Assembly: GCA_015680685.1 (NCBI GenBank)
Contig: MNCI01037953.1
Location: 717,999 to 781,998 of the forward strand
Length of the DNA: 64,000 bases
Direction: 5' to 3'
DNA from: Gnetum montanum
Lineage: Eukaryota > Streptophyta > Gnetopsida > Gnetales > Gnetaceae
In this document: positions 46,605 to 59,065 of the stretch, piece by piece
Layout: each line of letters opens with the position of its first letter
How positions within the stretch are numbered: the first letter of the stretch is position 1
Notes under the pieces: generated by a model
Seen by the model: the letters and a program-made list of their open reading frames with translations, nothing else
Databases searched by the model: none
What the model was told of the DNA's origin: nothing
Translations under genes and position numbers: made by a program

Positions 46605-46795
46605 ATCACTATTCGAAGAAAGCCATTGAAAGAAAGATCAAAGAAGACATAGAAAAAATTATCAAAGATAATTTGAAGGAACTACAAGTAAACAAGGATC
46701 TAGCTCTTCATAGATATAAATGGTAAAAACAACTCATGTAGCTAACTTCATTTTCTTGGGACAAGGCTAAGATGATGATGATGGTGATGATTTTA
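46605..46795 (+). mobile_element. RTE-type LINE, right part with 3' tail
   Basis: Continuation of the LINE at 25595-27113 beyond the Tat-like insertion. It carries a Lys-rich C-terminus, the GTAGCTAACTTCATTTTCTT..GGGACAAGGC block and the tail AGATGATGATGATGGTGATG. The same tail is seen on the minus strand at 15785-15835. Confidence 0.8.
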
Positions 46796-47042
46796 ATCTC
46801 TAACTCAGTCTTACTCACTGGAAACCTATGATCTAGTGTTTAATACCTCAATAGCAATAAATCATAAGCATAAAATATGTATATATTATTTATGCAACAT
46901 GACCACTTTTTCTATATAACTTCATAGAACTACCAGTAGCTTGAATAACTCATATAAAGATTAACTAAAGATTTTCTATTTTTCTTGAAAAAATATATTT
47001 TACAAAATTTTTTTAAAACTAAAACTAAAATTATTTCTTACA
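46796..47042. other. AT-rich spacer
   Basis: Nothing recognised. Poly(A/T)-rich after 46960. Confidence 0.5.
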
Positions 47043-47190
47043 TTGACTATGAACCCTTAGATCTATCAAACCAATTTTAGAATTTCATTTTTGGAGTTTT
47101 TAAAAATTTATAGTTTAGTGCTACCTAGTGAAATCAAACCTATAACCCACGGTTACCAAGTTAATATTTTTACCACTAAGCTAACACTTC
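47043..47190 (-). mobile_element. tRNA-derived SINE, minus strand
   Basis: On the minus strand, box A TGTTAGCTTAGTGGTAAAAA (47188-47169) is followed by a box B-like GGTTATAGGTTTGATTTC (about 47149-47131). The shared tail TTGGTTTGATAGATCTAAGGG lies at 47073-47053. Confidence 0.7.
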
Positions 47191-47261
47191 ATTGTGGTTC
47201 ACCTTCTACCACTTGTAGTAAAAATAATTGGCATATTTTATCTTCATATTGCACATTGTGT

Positions 47262-47415
47262 CTTCATAAGGTATTAGCTTCGTGGTAAGAGTATTGGCTT
47301 GGTAACTGTAAGTCACAATTTTAATTCCATTGGGCAGAACTAATTTATAAATTTAAAAAACCATAAAAAGGGAATTTTAAGTTTGGTTTGATAGATCTAA
47401 GGGTCATAGTGAACA
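47262..47415 (+). mobile_element. tRNA-derived SINE, plus strand
   Basis: Box A TATTAGCTTCGTGGTAAGAG (47272-47291), box B-like GTCACAATTTTAATTCC (47312-47328) and tail TTGGTTTGATAGATCTAAGG (47382-47401). Same family as the minus copy 70 bp to its left. Confidence 0.75.
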
Positions 47416-48400
47416 TATGTAAAAACCTCAATTTTACTAATTACTACTTTCATGAATACTAGAATAACTACATGTAGATATTCTACTTCATCATGTTTGC
47501 CACCTCTAATGTTTTGCAAATAAAATTAAAATTGTTTTATATTTATTATTTACTCTATCATTTTTCTAGAACTTTCTCCACAAGAATTTTGCAAGCTTTT
47601 TATGAATTTATTATTACATCAATATTTTCAATATGCCATTTTCATAGCCATAATTTTCCTTCATGGTACCACCACTATTGCTAAGATTCTTAGATGATCT
47701 CTCTTGAGATTTTAATATTATTTTTATTATTCAAATAGAATATTAAGAATTGATATAGTTTTTTAGCTTTCATTGGCAATAAATAATATTTTGATAAATG
47801 TATTACATATGGAAGTTAAGTTTTCATCTTGAATTCACCTCAAAAGAACTATTTTTGAAGTTTTCAGTCACCTTACATGATTCTTAAATAAGACCTAAAG
47901 CCCATACTACACATTCATAAAGGACAATAGGTCATACAATTATTTGAGAAAGATATTTCTGAATTGTTTGAGTCTACATATTGTAATTTTTACACTTGTT
48001 CTTCACTATATATAAAGTCTTCAAGTTGTCTATAATTCATTATGATATTATAAGAGCATTCTATTCTCAAATATTTAGGTTTTTTCATAATCTCAAGTTT
48101 TTTATTATTTAGTTAGAAAGTATAATCTCTCTTATAAGTTCCACAAATTAACATTTTTCTGGTTGATGTAAGATCATTTAAACTCTATTTTAAATTTACA
48201 AGTAGTACTACCTTATTTGCAAAGATCAAAAGTCATATCCATAACCAATCTACTTTAATAGCATAATTTATAAGTATATGTTTGATCCACTTTTCTAGTA
48301 CATCAATAAAAATGTCAAATAATGTTGGTTATACGCTAAAAAACCTTTTTATTCTTGTCTAAATTCTACCAAATTATCCTATTGGTTGTATGGCTTCGGA
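47416..48400. other. AT-rich stretch, possibly the L1-type LINE 5' region
   Basis: No recognisable motif. Stops in all frames. Confidence 0.4.
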
Positions 48401-50954
48401 GCATATATAATTATAGTTTGTAATGAAGCTATTTAATCAAAGAATTTTTTATGAAGAATAATTTGAATATGAAGATCACAAATGAATCTAAGAATGTAAA
48501 GAATGTGAAGGATTTTAAAGCTTTTAATTTAATTTTTTTAGTGATTTATTTGAATCTTTATCAAAAAGTATCACTTTTCAATATATCTTTCTAAAAATTA
48601 TTAGGTTTATTCACCAGAACAAGGGTTTTACGTCAATGATTTAGGCTATCCTTGAATGCTATGAAATTAGTATTTTGTATGTTCATTATTTTTTATAAAT
48701 ATTTTTCCTTATTAAACTTGTAAATTCTAAGCTAGTTGACAAAAATTGAATTTTAAAGTTTTTATCAATCATTGTAATGCTTTTATTGCTTAGAATTGGA
48801 AAGTGGATTTTGATCTTTGTTCTTCTAATTATTCTAAAACTCATTTTTAGATTGAAGTAGAAAATCATCTACTTAATTTTTAAAGTATTGAAAGTGAAAT
48901 TACTGATAGCAATGGCACAATCCTCAAAACAAAGTCAAAAACATTATTAGATGATGTACAATTCACATGTTATTTTCTATAGGTTAATTTACATAAGAAT
49001 AAGAGAGAATTAAAACTCAAAGCACGTCATCAATATTCTTGCTAGAAAATTATATATTATAATTTGTAAGAATGTTGCAACTATTGTCATTGTGAAGGCC
49101 ATGCTTTTGGGATTTTTCCTCTTCTCGAAAAACAAAAAATAGTTATTCATGAAGAAAAGAAACAACATTTTTAAAAATATAAAAATACTAGTAACTTATA
49201 ATAGCCACAAATGCAACCTTCTTTAACAAATTTTCAACCTATTATTAATCATTTTAAATTTTAGGATGCCCATAAATTCTTTATATCTAAAGAGTGTTCT
49301 TCATTAGAAAAAAAGACTTTCTCAGCATAGACTAGTAATATAAGTGTTTATGCAAAAGCCTTTTGTCTATTGGAACCCAATAAGAAGTCTTTTTATAACG
49401 ATTTCAATTCAAAAAGTTGTGAGATATTTCCTTTCCTTTCTACTTTTACCAATATTTCAAATGTTTTTTCAACTATTACCAATATGGATTATGAGATAAA
49501 TGTTGAGATTGAAAATTTAAGAGCAATGTCCTTTTTCTCCACATCTTAATGTTAGTATTATCATGAACTATTCAAGGCTTTCCTAATCTATCCTGAGCAA
49601 ATATTGCTGGGAAGTATCTTTTAAACTAACATTTATATCCAAATTTTCTTTTACTTTAAGACCTTAAGATTTCAATTTATAATGTTAGTTTTGTTGGTAA
49701 ATGCATTTTAAAAAATTGCATTATTTTTTCTACTTATCATGAAGCTAATAAAGGATGTGTTGCTACTTTAGTTTATAAAAATTAGACTACAAAGATTTTG
49801 AATTTTAGTTTTAAAAACCTTAGTAAATTTATTTGGGTTATTTGTCGAAGTAAAAAAGAAGAATATATGCTCCTAATAAATCAAAAGTTTGATCAAAGGT
49901 TTGAAATATCTTCTATCTCTATCTAAAGTTCTTTGAATTATAGAAGGTAATTTCAATATGGTTGAGTGACATTTAGATAAGCTTGGTGATCTTCCTCCTA
50001 ATATATTTTCTTAAAAAAAAAGAAGATTGTTGTAATTTTAAAGAAAAATATTTACTTTTTGATATTACCTCTCTATTTAAAAATCATTTAAATAAGAAGA
50101 ATTATACTTGGTGTAATTATCAATAGCAAAATAATAGAATTTACTATCGACTAGATATATTTTACATCTATGATGTTTCATTTTGGAACCTTACAAACAA
50201 GTAGAAGTGCATATAATTACTACTTTGTTAGACCATTTTCTTACCATTATTTTTTCTCTAGGAATGAGTCCTCCTTTCAAAAGTGAAAGCTGTTTCATAT
50301 GAATGCTACTACATTGATAGTATCTAATAGGAAAAATATTTTAAACTCTCTATGGAATATTGGGAAAAAAAACCTACTAGTAATATTAATTAGATTGATT
50401 AGTGGCAACAAAAATACTAGTCAAAAAATATGCAAAATAGTTTAAAATATAGTTTGCTAAGTAAAAGCATCAAATTAGACTAAAGTTTGTAAAATCTATA
50501 AAAAATGCAAATACTTTTAAATCAAAATTCCTTTAATATTGAAACTCAAAAATTTAGCTAAATCTCATTATTCTAAACAATATTAGGATACTTTAAAAAC
50601 TAAATTTACTCTCACTGAAATTTGCATGTCCTAGCTAAAAATTAAAGATGAACCTTAGAAAAAAATTTTAAAGTTTCTCAAAGTAAAGAGTCAAGTACCT
50701 AAAATAGAATCACTTTATGTAAATGATTCCATCATTACATATCCTGAAACTATTAATAAATTTTTTTCAAATATTACTTTACTTCTATTTTTTTTTTCTT
50801 ATGAAGGTTTTTGCAAAGAAACCTTCAAGGCTTTTAGTACACATATTCCTCATTTTATAATAAAAACACATAAAAGTATTCTTAAAGTATAAATTACAAT
50901 GAAAAAATCAAACTAGTAACTTTTAGTTTAGCAAATGGTAAAGCTTCAACATTT
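48401..50954 (+). mobile_element. L1-type LINE, left part: ORF1 zinc knuckle and endonuclease
   Basis: Decayed coding traces in shifting frames. A Cys/His-rich zinc-knuckle segment at 49064-49103 (CKN..., ..CHCEGHA) fits the ORF1 nucleic-acid-binding region of plant L1 elements. From about 49950 the apurinic-type endonuclease is recognisable: GNFNMVE (about 49951), then YTWCNYQQQNNRIYYRLD at 50104-50157 with the conserved W-N and R-L-D pattern, then NATTLIVSNRKNILNSLWNI at about 50300. The LINE is cut at 50954/50960 by the Athila-like element. The reverse transcriptase part continues at 61122. Confidence 0.7.
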
Positions 50955-50959
50955 AATAA

Positions 50960-51762
50960 TGATGAATCATCGTTTGTCTTTGGCCATGACATCACGTATG
51001 CGATGTCAAGGCCTTGGTCCGACATCGGACATCCGACATCAGTGTATATACCCCAAGTCTATAAATACGGCACCTAGGCTCCAGTTTATAGTAAGTTTTT
51101 GATCATTCTTACTAAAATTAGTAAAGCTCTTGCAATTTATTCTTCTTAGACTTAGAATATTTTTTGAGTGCCTATAGAAGGAATCTAAAGTGTGTATGGT
51201 TCTTTGTTCAAGCACTGATGTACCTCAGTGCAGTAGTATGACAGGAATAAAAAGAATTCTTTTGACAATCCTTGTAGCACTGAGAATAACTTAATATTTT
51301 CTTTAATGCATTTTATGTCCTCACTCTTTATTTCAATGCATTTGAATTAAGCAATTTATTTCCAGCAGTTAATACCATGAGCATGACCACTTCAAGAATT
51401 CATATAGTACTTGGTAACCTAGCAACACTTAACGTTTGGTAGCCCAGCAGTGCCATATGTGTTTAGGATGTGTTCAGGAAAGTGGGGTGGTTACTTGTGT
51501 TAGGCTAGCTAGGCAATAGAAATTAGCTTTCAATTTACTCTATCCTTATTCTTATTGTAGGTGATTACATGAATAAAATATAAAATGACAAAATTCATAT
51601 ACCTCAATTACACTTAAACCATACTCTTGAGCCTCAAAAGTCTAGTTGGAAAGACAACAAATGTTCTCAATGTCATTTCACTTCCTAGAGGAACTAGTGT
51701 ACAAGATAACTATAGGTCCCCAAAATTCAACTGAGTCATGCGTAACACCTTGTTTCTCATCA
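50960..51762 (+). repeat. 5' LTR of the Athila-like element
   Basis: It starts TGATGAATCATCG and ends ...TTCTCATCA. TATAAATA is at 51060-51067. Five GACATC/GATGTC words sit within about 55 bp (50987-51042) upstream of it. Relative to the 3' LTR it lacks about 30 bp near its end. Confidence 0.9.
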
Positions 51763-51781
51763 TTGGCACCATTTCCGGGGA
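51763..51781 (+). promoter_or_regulatory. tRNA-Asp primer binding site
   Basis: TTGGCACCATTTCCGGGGA directly follows the LTR end. It is complementary to the plant tRNA-Asp 3' end apart from a few transitions and matches the better kept copy at 63513. Confidence 0.8.
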
Positions 51782-51922
51782 CCTTTTTGTTGTTTTGTAT
51801 GCTATCTAGAATCCAGTGAAAGTGTTTAAATCATTGGAACAAACTTGAGAGTCATATCTTATTTTACAATTACTACAACAAATTCTTAGAGCACACTATG
51901 ATTTTTATTTTGCTAACTAATA

Positions 51923-54480
51923 ATGTCTTCTTCTCACAAGAGTGCTTCTCCACCCAAGGCTAATAATGTTCATTTAATAAAGCCTCAACAGTACTGAATC
52001 ATATCTACTCACCCCGATGAGTATGTGCCAAACTTCACCTTCATCCTACACTAGGATGAATAGCTATGGTGGCGTGACATGGAGGGCAACATCGTGTTGC
52101 CACTCGATCATGCTACTCCTGCAATGCTCTATCAAATGCTTGCGCGATGTGGTCTTCAAGACTACCATGGGAAGTATAAGGTGGAAGATGTCAACACCAG
52201 AGATTATCATCCCACCGAAACACAATGCCTATAGGATCGGTAGCTAGAACAGTGCTATGAGTTCTCGAAGGGAAAAGGGCTTAACGATCCTCCATTCCTA
52301 TTGTACTAACAAGCTAGTGGAGAACCCTTTTCTAGAGATTTTCCATACAATGATGCTCCTCCCTTTGACTTTGGTAATGGAGGTCAAAACTAGAATCTAC
52401 ACTCCACAATTCATAATCCTGATTCTAATAACAAGAGATCTAATGACAAAGAAGGACCTGGAGGGGCAAGTCAAGACAAGGATGCCAACAAAAAGCATGA
52501 TCATGATCATGGTCATGATTGCTGAAGAGGCAGTAGTAGGCACAATGATGGTACTGATTCTCCTTCCTCTTCCCCTTCATCATCTTCTTCTTCTTCTAGC
52601 TCTGATTGTGACCACAGAAGGTAAGATTGTGATGGAGGTGATTGAAATGAGCGCAATGACCAACAAGACCCCAATAATCAAGGGGACCATCGAGACAAGC
52701 AAGACTAAGGGTGCAGACATTCAAAAGAGGCACATTACCATGAACAAAGTAATAGTATAGGGCTTCATAGGCACCATGATCAAGGCCTTGATGAGCCTCT
52801 ATTTGCTACTCAAAGTATGCTTAACATCACAAAGGTAGTTAGAATTCCAACAAGGCATGTGAAGGACAGTCAGATCAAACGGTTAGACATGAACAATATT
52901 CCTCGATTTGAAGGAGGATATAACTCTAATCCACAGAATCATCTTCAAGATTTCCAAGATGCATGTGCCTTGTAGAACATAAAGAACGAGTGGCAAAAAA
53001 CTAAAGTTGTTCTCTAGGACACTCACTAAAGAAGGAGAGAACTGGTATCGATCTTTAGAACCAGAATCTATCAAACGATGGAGTACCATGCTTGAGATAT
53101 TTAATGATAAGTATCAAATTTACTCTAGGGTGTCCAACTTAAGGAAGTAGATTCAAGGGTGAAAACAAGGAACACATGAACCGGTGGATGCCACCATTGG
53201 TTGATACTATGCCTTGATGCACAAATGCCATGTCCATGGTTATTCTTAATTGGCTCAACTTCATCACATTATAGATGGGCTTTATAATGAAACAAGGAAA
53301 ATATTTGGTGTCTATGTGTAGGGGCGATTGTCAAAAAACTAACTATCCATTAGGTACAAAGGTTAATAGAGCAGGTCACCAAAGAGGAGGGCAAACTATG
53401 AAAAAGAGAAAGTGTAGAGGAGTACAACCACAACCCTTCCATTTTCAAGCAAGAGGTTTGATTCTATGAGAGTAAGGATGAATTCGTATTTGATGAGGGG
53501 ATTCATAAGAAAGCCTTACCACTTCAACAATTCCAATCTAAACTTATGGCCAAGGTTGATCAATTAAGGGACTCCATGGATAGCAGATTTTAAGCTATCC
53601 TTAAAATTGTTGAAGAGTCCAAAGAACAAGGTAGTAACCATGAGCACAAGAGGTGCAAGGAAGCTGAACATGCACATTACAAAGGTAAGGGAAAAATTGC
53701 TATAATAGAAGAGGTTGCAGACAATGAATCAAATGATGATCAGGGATGTGATGTCTACTAGTATGAACATCCTAAGGGATGTTTCCCTATTGTATCACAT
53801 CTTTAGGAGTCTAGGGTGTATGCCTTACACCCATGACTTACACAAAGGTAAACATCTAGAAGGTTGCAATATTCTCAAGGTAATCTCAACCAGTTTCACT
53901 AGCAACAACTATATTATCCAAGTGGAGCTCCACTACAATCGTATGAATAGTACCAACAATGGTAGCAACCATAATCATGGGCTTTGCACCTCCAAGGCAA
54001 CAATACCCTTACTGGAAACTCAATCCATATGGTTACCATGTTTAGCAACCCATGTCTCCACGTGACTCTTCTAGTCATGTTTCTAATATTTAGCCTTACT
54101 ACCATCCTTCTTATTACTATCGAACTCCTTCTCTACATGAAAGAACAGATGGCATCTCCTATCCTCATCCTCCTCCTATCCCTGCACACACTCCTCCTCT
54201 AGTTACACAACTACACCTGCTCCTCCTATGTAGGGTGAACTGCCCACTCAACCACAATAACATAATGCTACAAGGGCTATTAATTTACAACCCAATCATC
54301 AATTAGAGGGGTTGAATTCTTGATCAAGGAAAAGACCTTTCTTTTAATCCCCTAGTCCACCTAAGCCTTCACCTACACCTATGGTTGAAAACCCTACTCA
54401 TGCCTCTTCCTCCATATCAAATTCCTTCAGGCCTCCTTCAAACCAAACTTTGCCAAGGATCCATACTGTAATGCTCACTC
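51923..54480 (+). pseudogene. gag: Athila-like gag remnant
   Basis: The ATG at 51923 starts MSSSHKSASPPK..., with the same head as the element at 63660. A His/Asp- and Ser-rich low-complexity part (about 52480-52640: HDHDHGHD, then a Ser run) precedes the retrotransposon-gag core at about 52880-53300 (NNIPRFEGGYN, WYRSLEPESIKRWSTMLEIF, then KYQIYSRVSNLRK). That core is clearly homologous to the core at 23653-23288. A Pro-rich tail follows (54120-54440). Frame changes and stops are common. Gag forms the particle that packages the element RNA. Confidence 0.8.
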
Positions 54481-54539
54481 ATACTGTGTTCGATTGGATC
54501 TATGTAGGAAACCTTCCCAAGAAATTAGCCATCCTAGAA

Positions 54540-56715
54540 GTCCTTTAATTTATTTTTGGATTACTGGAAATGAACCATGCAAGGCTCTTCTTGATTCAAG
54601 TTCTAGTGTTAATTTAATTTCTCATGAGATGTACACTACCTAGAACCTACCTTCTCTCAAAAAGAGCAACATCAGATTAGAATTGGTAGACTAGTGCATT
54701 GCTATTCCATTGGGACTAGTAGAAGAAATTCTAACCATTGTTTATGGGTGGTCTTATCCTACTGACTTCCTAGTAATCAAAGTGGAGAACTATAGAGGGG
54801 ATTTCCCAATCATAATGGAAAAGGCATGGATGAGCACCGTCAATGCAAGAATGGGCATCATAGATCTTTCCCTGGAGATATCTAAAGAAAATGTATTTGA
54901 AAAGATTGAGAAAAAGAGATTTCCATGCATCATGTACAGCGATATAGGGTGCAATTATGTGTAGAAACTTTGGGCCATCAAGCAAGCATCCATCTCTACA
55001 TGCAAGCAGTGTGCACCATAAGTAGAAATTTAAAGGTGTTTGTACACAATAGCCATAAAATAAGAGGGCACCCAATGGTTGACCACTGATTTAGCAAGTA
55101 ACACACTTTGCATGGAACCAGCTAAGAGCCTAACATATGAATATGTCACAAGCATGGATGAACTTGACCGGGTTCATCATTGACTCTCTGAAGATACAAA
55201 TGATGATACCTATTGGGAAAAATTAAAAATTCTTGAGAACTTCAAGCAACACCTTGAACTAGAAACATTACTGGCTGGAATGAAATATGTATTTTTGAAA
55301 AATAAGAAGCTAGTTATAATCAATGCAAGACTTGCTCCAAAACAAAAAGAGATGCTATTGAAGGTAGTTGAAAGATGGTCAATAGCTTTTGCCTGGTCAT
55401 ATCCTAGACTCATAGGGATTGATCCTAGGATATGCCAGCATCGCATTTACACTGACCTAGCCATAAAGCCAAAATGATAGCCATAAAGGTAGTTGAATCC
55501 CAAATTTAAACAAATCATCAAGGAGAAAATCGAGCAACTCCTCAAGGCAAGGTTCATCTATCCCATTGCGAATAGTGAGTGGGTTAGTCCACTCGTAATT
55601 GTACCAAAGAAAGATGGTAAGTGGTAGGTCGGTATAAAATTTAGGCTGCTAAATATGGTAACATTCAAGGATCCCTTTCCATTTTCATTTTTTGACCAAG
55701 TACTTGACACAATATCAAGGCATTGCTACTACAGCTTCCTAGATGGTTATAGTGTCTATAACCAAATTCAAATTGCACTAGAGGACCAAGCAAAGACAAC
55801 ATTCACAAGTCCCTCGAGGACTTTTTCATATGACAAGATGTCATTTGATCTATGTAATGCTCCTGCCACATTTCAATGTCTTGTCTTGAGCATCTTTCAA
55901 TAGCAAATTGGTAGTGGTGTGAAATTCTTCATGGATAACTTCTCCACCTATGGAGCTACATTTGAGCAAGCCCTAGAACACTTTTAGCAAGTGCTAAAAT
56001 GATGTGTTAAAACTAAATTGTGGCTCAATTGGCAAAAAATTCATCTCATGGTCCATGAGGGCATTGTACTAAGGCACAAAATCTCGCAAGCAAGAATTAA
56101 GGTGGACCATAAGAAAATAAGGATCATCCAAGGAATAATTCACTAGCTAGAAATAGTTAAAGATGTTCAATCATTCCTTGGACATGATTCATACAGAATT
56201 TTTCTAAGATCACAAAATCATTGGTTAAGCTAACAAAGAAAGATAATTCTTTTTTCTGGATCCCAGAATGTGAAAAAGCATTCCAGAAACTAAAGGAAAA
56301 GCTTGTAGAAACCCTAATCCTACAAGAACTTGACTAGTTCAAGCTATTTCATATCATGACAGATGCATAAAATTATTCTTTGGGAGCTATGTTGATGTAA
56401 TTAGATGACAAAAAATGTCCATACTACATTCACTGTGCTAGCTGAAGCATTGTGAGTGCACAATTGAACTACACCACTATAGAAAAAGAATTGATCGTGG
56501 TGGTGTTTGCTCTAGAGAATTTTAGGCATTATGTGCTTGGATACAAGGTGTTTGTGCACACTAATCATAGAGCCATCTTCTTCTTAATGAACAAGCCAAT
56601 GATGAGCCACTATGTCATATGGTGGCTAGTGATCTTGCAGGAATTTGATCTTACAATGGTATATTGAAAGGGCACTAAGAATGTGGTCGCTAATCACTTG
56701 TCTCAGTTGCAATGG
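54540..56715 (+). pseudogene. pol: Athila-like protease, RT and RNase H remnant
   Basis: Protease: CKALLDSSSSVNLIS at about 54570 (usual D-S-G reads D-S-S), then DFPIIMEKAWMSTVNARMG. RT: FIYPIANSEWVSPLVIVPKK near 55550, then a catalytic box FMDN at 55928-55939 in place of the usual YMDD, so the second Asp has become Asn. The Athila-type thumb (..LNWQKIHLMVHEGIVLRHKIS..) follows. RNase H: ALENFRHYVLGYKVFVHTNH at 56507-56570 and a LSQLQWDDKE end near 56710. Several stops and at least three frame changes; inactive. Confidence 0.85.
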
Positions 56716-58160
56716 GATGACAAAGAGGACAAAAGCATATTATTTGATACATTTCTTGATGAACTCCTCTTTGCTGAGGCAATAACTAAATTAATTTCCA
56801 ATGAGCCAAAATGGTATGATAACATTCTCACCTATCTTCTCACTCAAGAGATGCCACAAGGGTTGGACTACCCAAGGACACAACATTTTTTTCACTAGGT
56901 AAAGCACTTCATGGAGATCAATGGACACCTCTATAAAGTGTCCACCAATGGCTTGGTTTGTTGGTGTGTCCCTGATGCTAATTAATTGTGTATTCTCTAA
57001 GATGCTCATGAAGGTCCTTGTGGAGGACACTATGCTAGGAGATGCACAGCCATTAAAATCCTAATGGCAGGGTACTATTGGCCAACACTCTTCAGGGATG
57101 CTCACCATTTCATTTGTTCTTGTGAATGATGCCAACAAGATGGTGAAATGACCACTCGAATGGAGGGACCTCAACAATGGATTCAACCACTAGAACCATT
57201 CAACATCTAGGGCATTAATTTCATGGGTCCCATCACACCCATGTCAAATGGAAAGGCATATATCATAGTCGCTATTGACTATTGTATGAAATGGGCATAA
57301 ATAGTAGTCGTTATTAACTATACATCCTCTATTGCTGCTTGGTTTGTACAACAAAATGTTGTAAATAGGTTTGGTATGCCATGTGCATTAATTTTTGACA
57401 ATGGAACTCATTTTATAGGCACTACTTTTCAAAAGCTCATGCAACACTTGGGAGCTAAACATAAACTCACAACACCTTACCATCCCCAAGCTAATGGTCA
57501 AGCTAGGATTACCAATAGGGAAATCACAAAAATACTAACAAGAACTATTAGCAAGTATAGGAAGAACTAGAGCACAAAAATCAATGATGCCTTTTCAGCC
57601 TACCACTCAACTTGAAAAATTCTTATAGGCTATTCTCCCTATGAACTTACGTATGAAAAACTACCAATACTTCCTATTCAATCTAAACTTTATATAGTTT
57701 CGAAGGCTTGTGACCTTGACCTTGACTTAAGTCTAGCCCAAAAAGAAAGACTAATGAATCTCAACTTGCTAGATGAAAATTGATTAGTAGCCTTATCATC
57801 TAACGAGTTGCACAAGGCCTATAATAAAAAGCATCATGACCTAAAAATTAGAAAAGCCAAATTTCAACCAAGAGACAAGGTTTTTTACTACAACCCCGCA
57901 CATGTATCACAATGAACTAAATTTCAAACATTGTGGGAAGGATCTTACATCATTTATAAAACTTTTCTTTAGGGGCCATGATGATCTATAAACTTAAGAG
58001 CCCAAACAAGAAATACTTGGTCAACATTCAACAAATTAAACCTTTCCATGAGCATACACCAGCTAACACAACAAGCACCTCATCAAATGGACAACCACGC
58101 TCCATATTTCTAATCTCCTCCTTTCAACTTAGTCGTGGGGGAGATGGCCAACCATGCTAA
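56716..58160 (+). pseudogene. int: Athila-like integrase remnant
   Basis: Zinc region with HEGPCGGHY (57007) and C..C at about 57118-57135. Of the catalytic residues, the first Asp reads Asn (GINFMGP, 57217), the second is kept (FDNGTHF, 57397), and the Glu reads Arg (GQARITN, codon 57505). The C-terminal part shows AYNKKHHDLKIRKAKFQPRD (about 57812-57870) and a short end at 57978-58160 (MIYKLKSPNKKYLVNIQQIK...). Two of three catalytic residues are lost. Confidence 0.8.
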
Positions 58161-58340
58161 TCATACAAGCAACTCCTCAGTTTTTCAACTTTTTTGTTTC
58201 ACACATTTTTAGTTTTTTAACTTTTTTTGTTTTACACATTTTTAGTTTTTCAACTTTCTTGTTTTACGAATTTTTAGTTTTACAACCTTTTGTTTTTATG
58301 TTGTTAATCTTTTATACTTTTTTTTTACACCATCATTAGT
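58161..58340. repeat. T-rich degenerate tandem repeat (about 35 bp)
   Basis: Repeats of CTTTTTTGTTTTACACATTT and a TTAGTTTTTCAA segment at 58190-58290, decaying to the right. First part of the element's non-coding 3' region. Confidence 0.65.
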
Positions 58341-58819
58341 ACATTTGACATTTCTTGAACATTTTACACTTTCTTCTATATTTTCTTTTATTTGATGTGA
58401 TTTTGTAAATTTTTTTTAATAAGTGCCAAGTACATTGGTAATGCATTACTTGATGGTGGTATCTACTAGCTTTGTTATTTGATTGTTAGTGTGTAGTTTC
58501 TAGCTTTGAATTTCTTTATAGATAATTAGGACATGGTTTCCTTTCACATAATAGGCAGTGAGTCCACAGCATCCACCCATCCACAAACTCTATGGTTTTC
58601 CTTGTTTTGGAAACGTGCAATCCCTTTTTCATTAATAATACTTTAACAAATTTGTGACTTTGGTAATTTCCATAATTGGAAAGGATTTAAAGGTTTGAAT
58701 AGGGTGTTGCTTCAAGGGGATTCAATATTCTTTGTACTTTTCTATTTTCCTAAGTGCATGTGTGTTTTCATGAATTTCTTACCATTCCATGCTAATCAAT
58801 AAAGGAAGTTGAATAAGTC
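58341..58819 (+). other. Non-coding 3' region of the Athila-like element
   Basis: No ORF, repeat or motif recognised. Confidence 0.5.
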
Positions 58820-59065
58820 CTTGCATGGTATGGTTCTCATCAGAAGAAAAAATGATGAGAATTCAAAGCACACCCTTTGCAGAAAATAAATGCGTATGTC
58901 CTCGCATGGTGTGGTTCTCATCAAAAAGAAAAAAAGAAGAAAAAAGATGATGATTCAAAGCACACCTCTTGGACAAAATAAATGCATGTGTCTTTGCATG
59001 GTGTGGTTTCCATTTCAAAAAAAATAATGAAAATTCAAAGCACATCACTTAGACAAAATAAATAG
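58820..59065. repeat. Three tandem units of about 80 bp
   Basis: The block CTTGCATGGTATGGTTCTCA, an A/G-rich stretch, ATTCAAAGCACACC and AAAATAAATGC repeats at about 58821, 58900 and 58993. The A/G-rich part varies in length between copies. Confidence 0.8.

Noticed and set aside
47272-47330. Functional tRNA gene
   Set aside because: Box A and B are present but no acceptor stem or cloverleaf pairs; tail and inverted partner show a SINE.
52257-52760. 167-codon plus ORF over the Athila-like gag
   Set aside because: Out of frame with the gag homology; the real frame encodes the His/Asp-rich and Ser-rich gag segment, and this one is Met/Ile-rich by frame shift.
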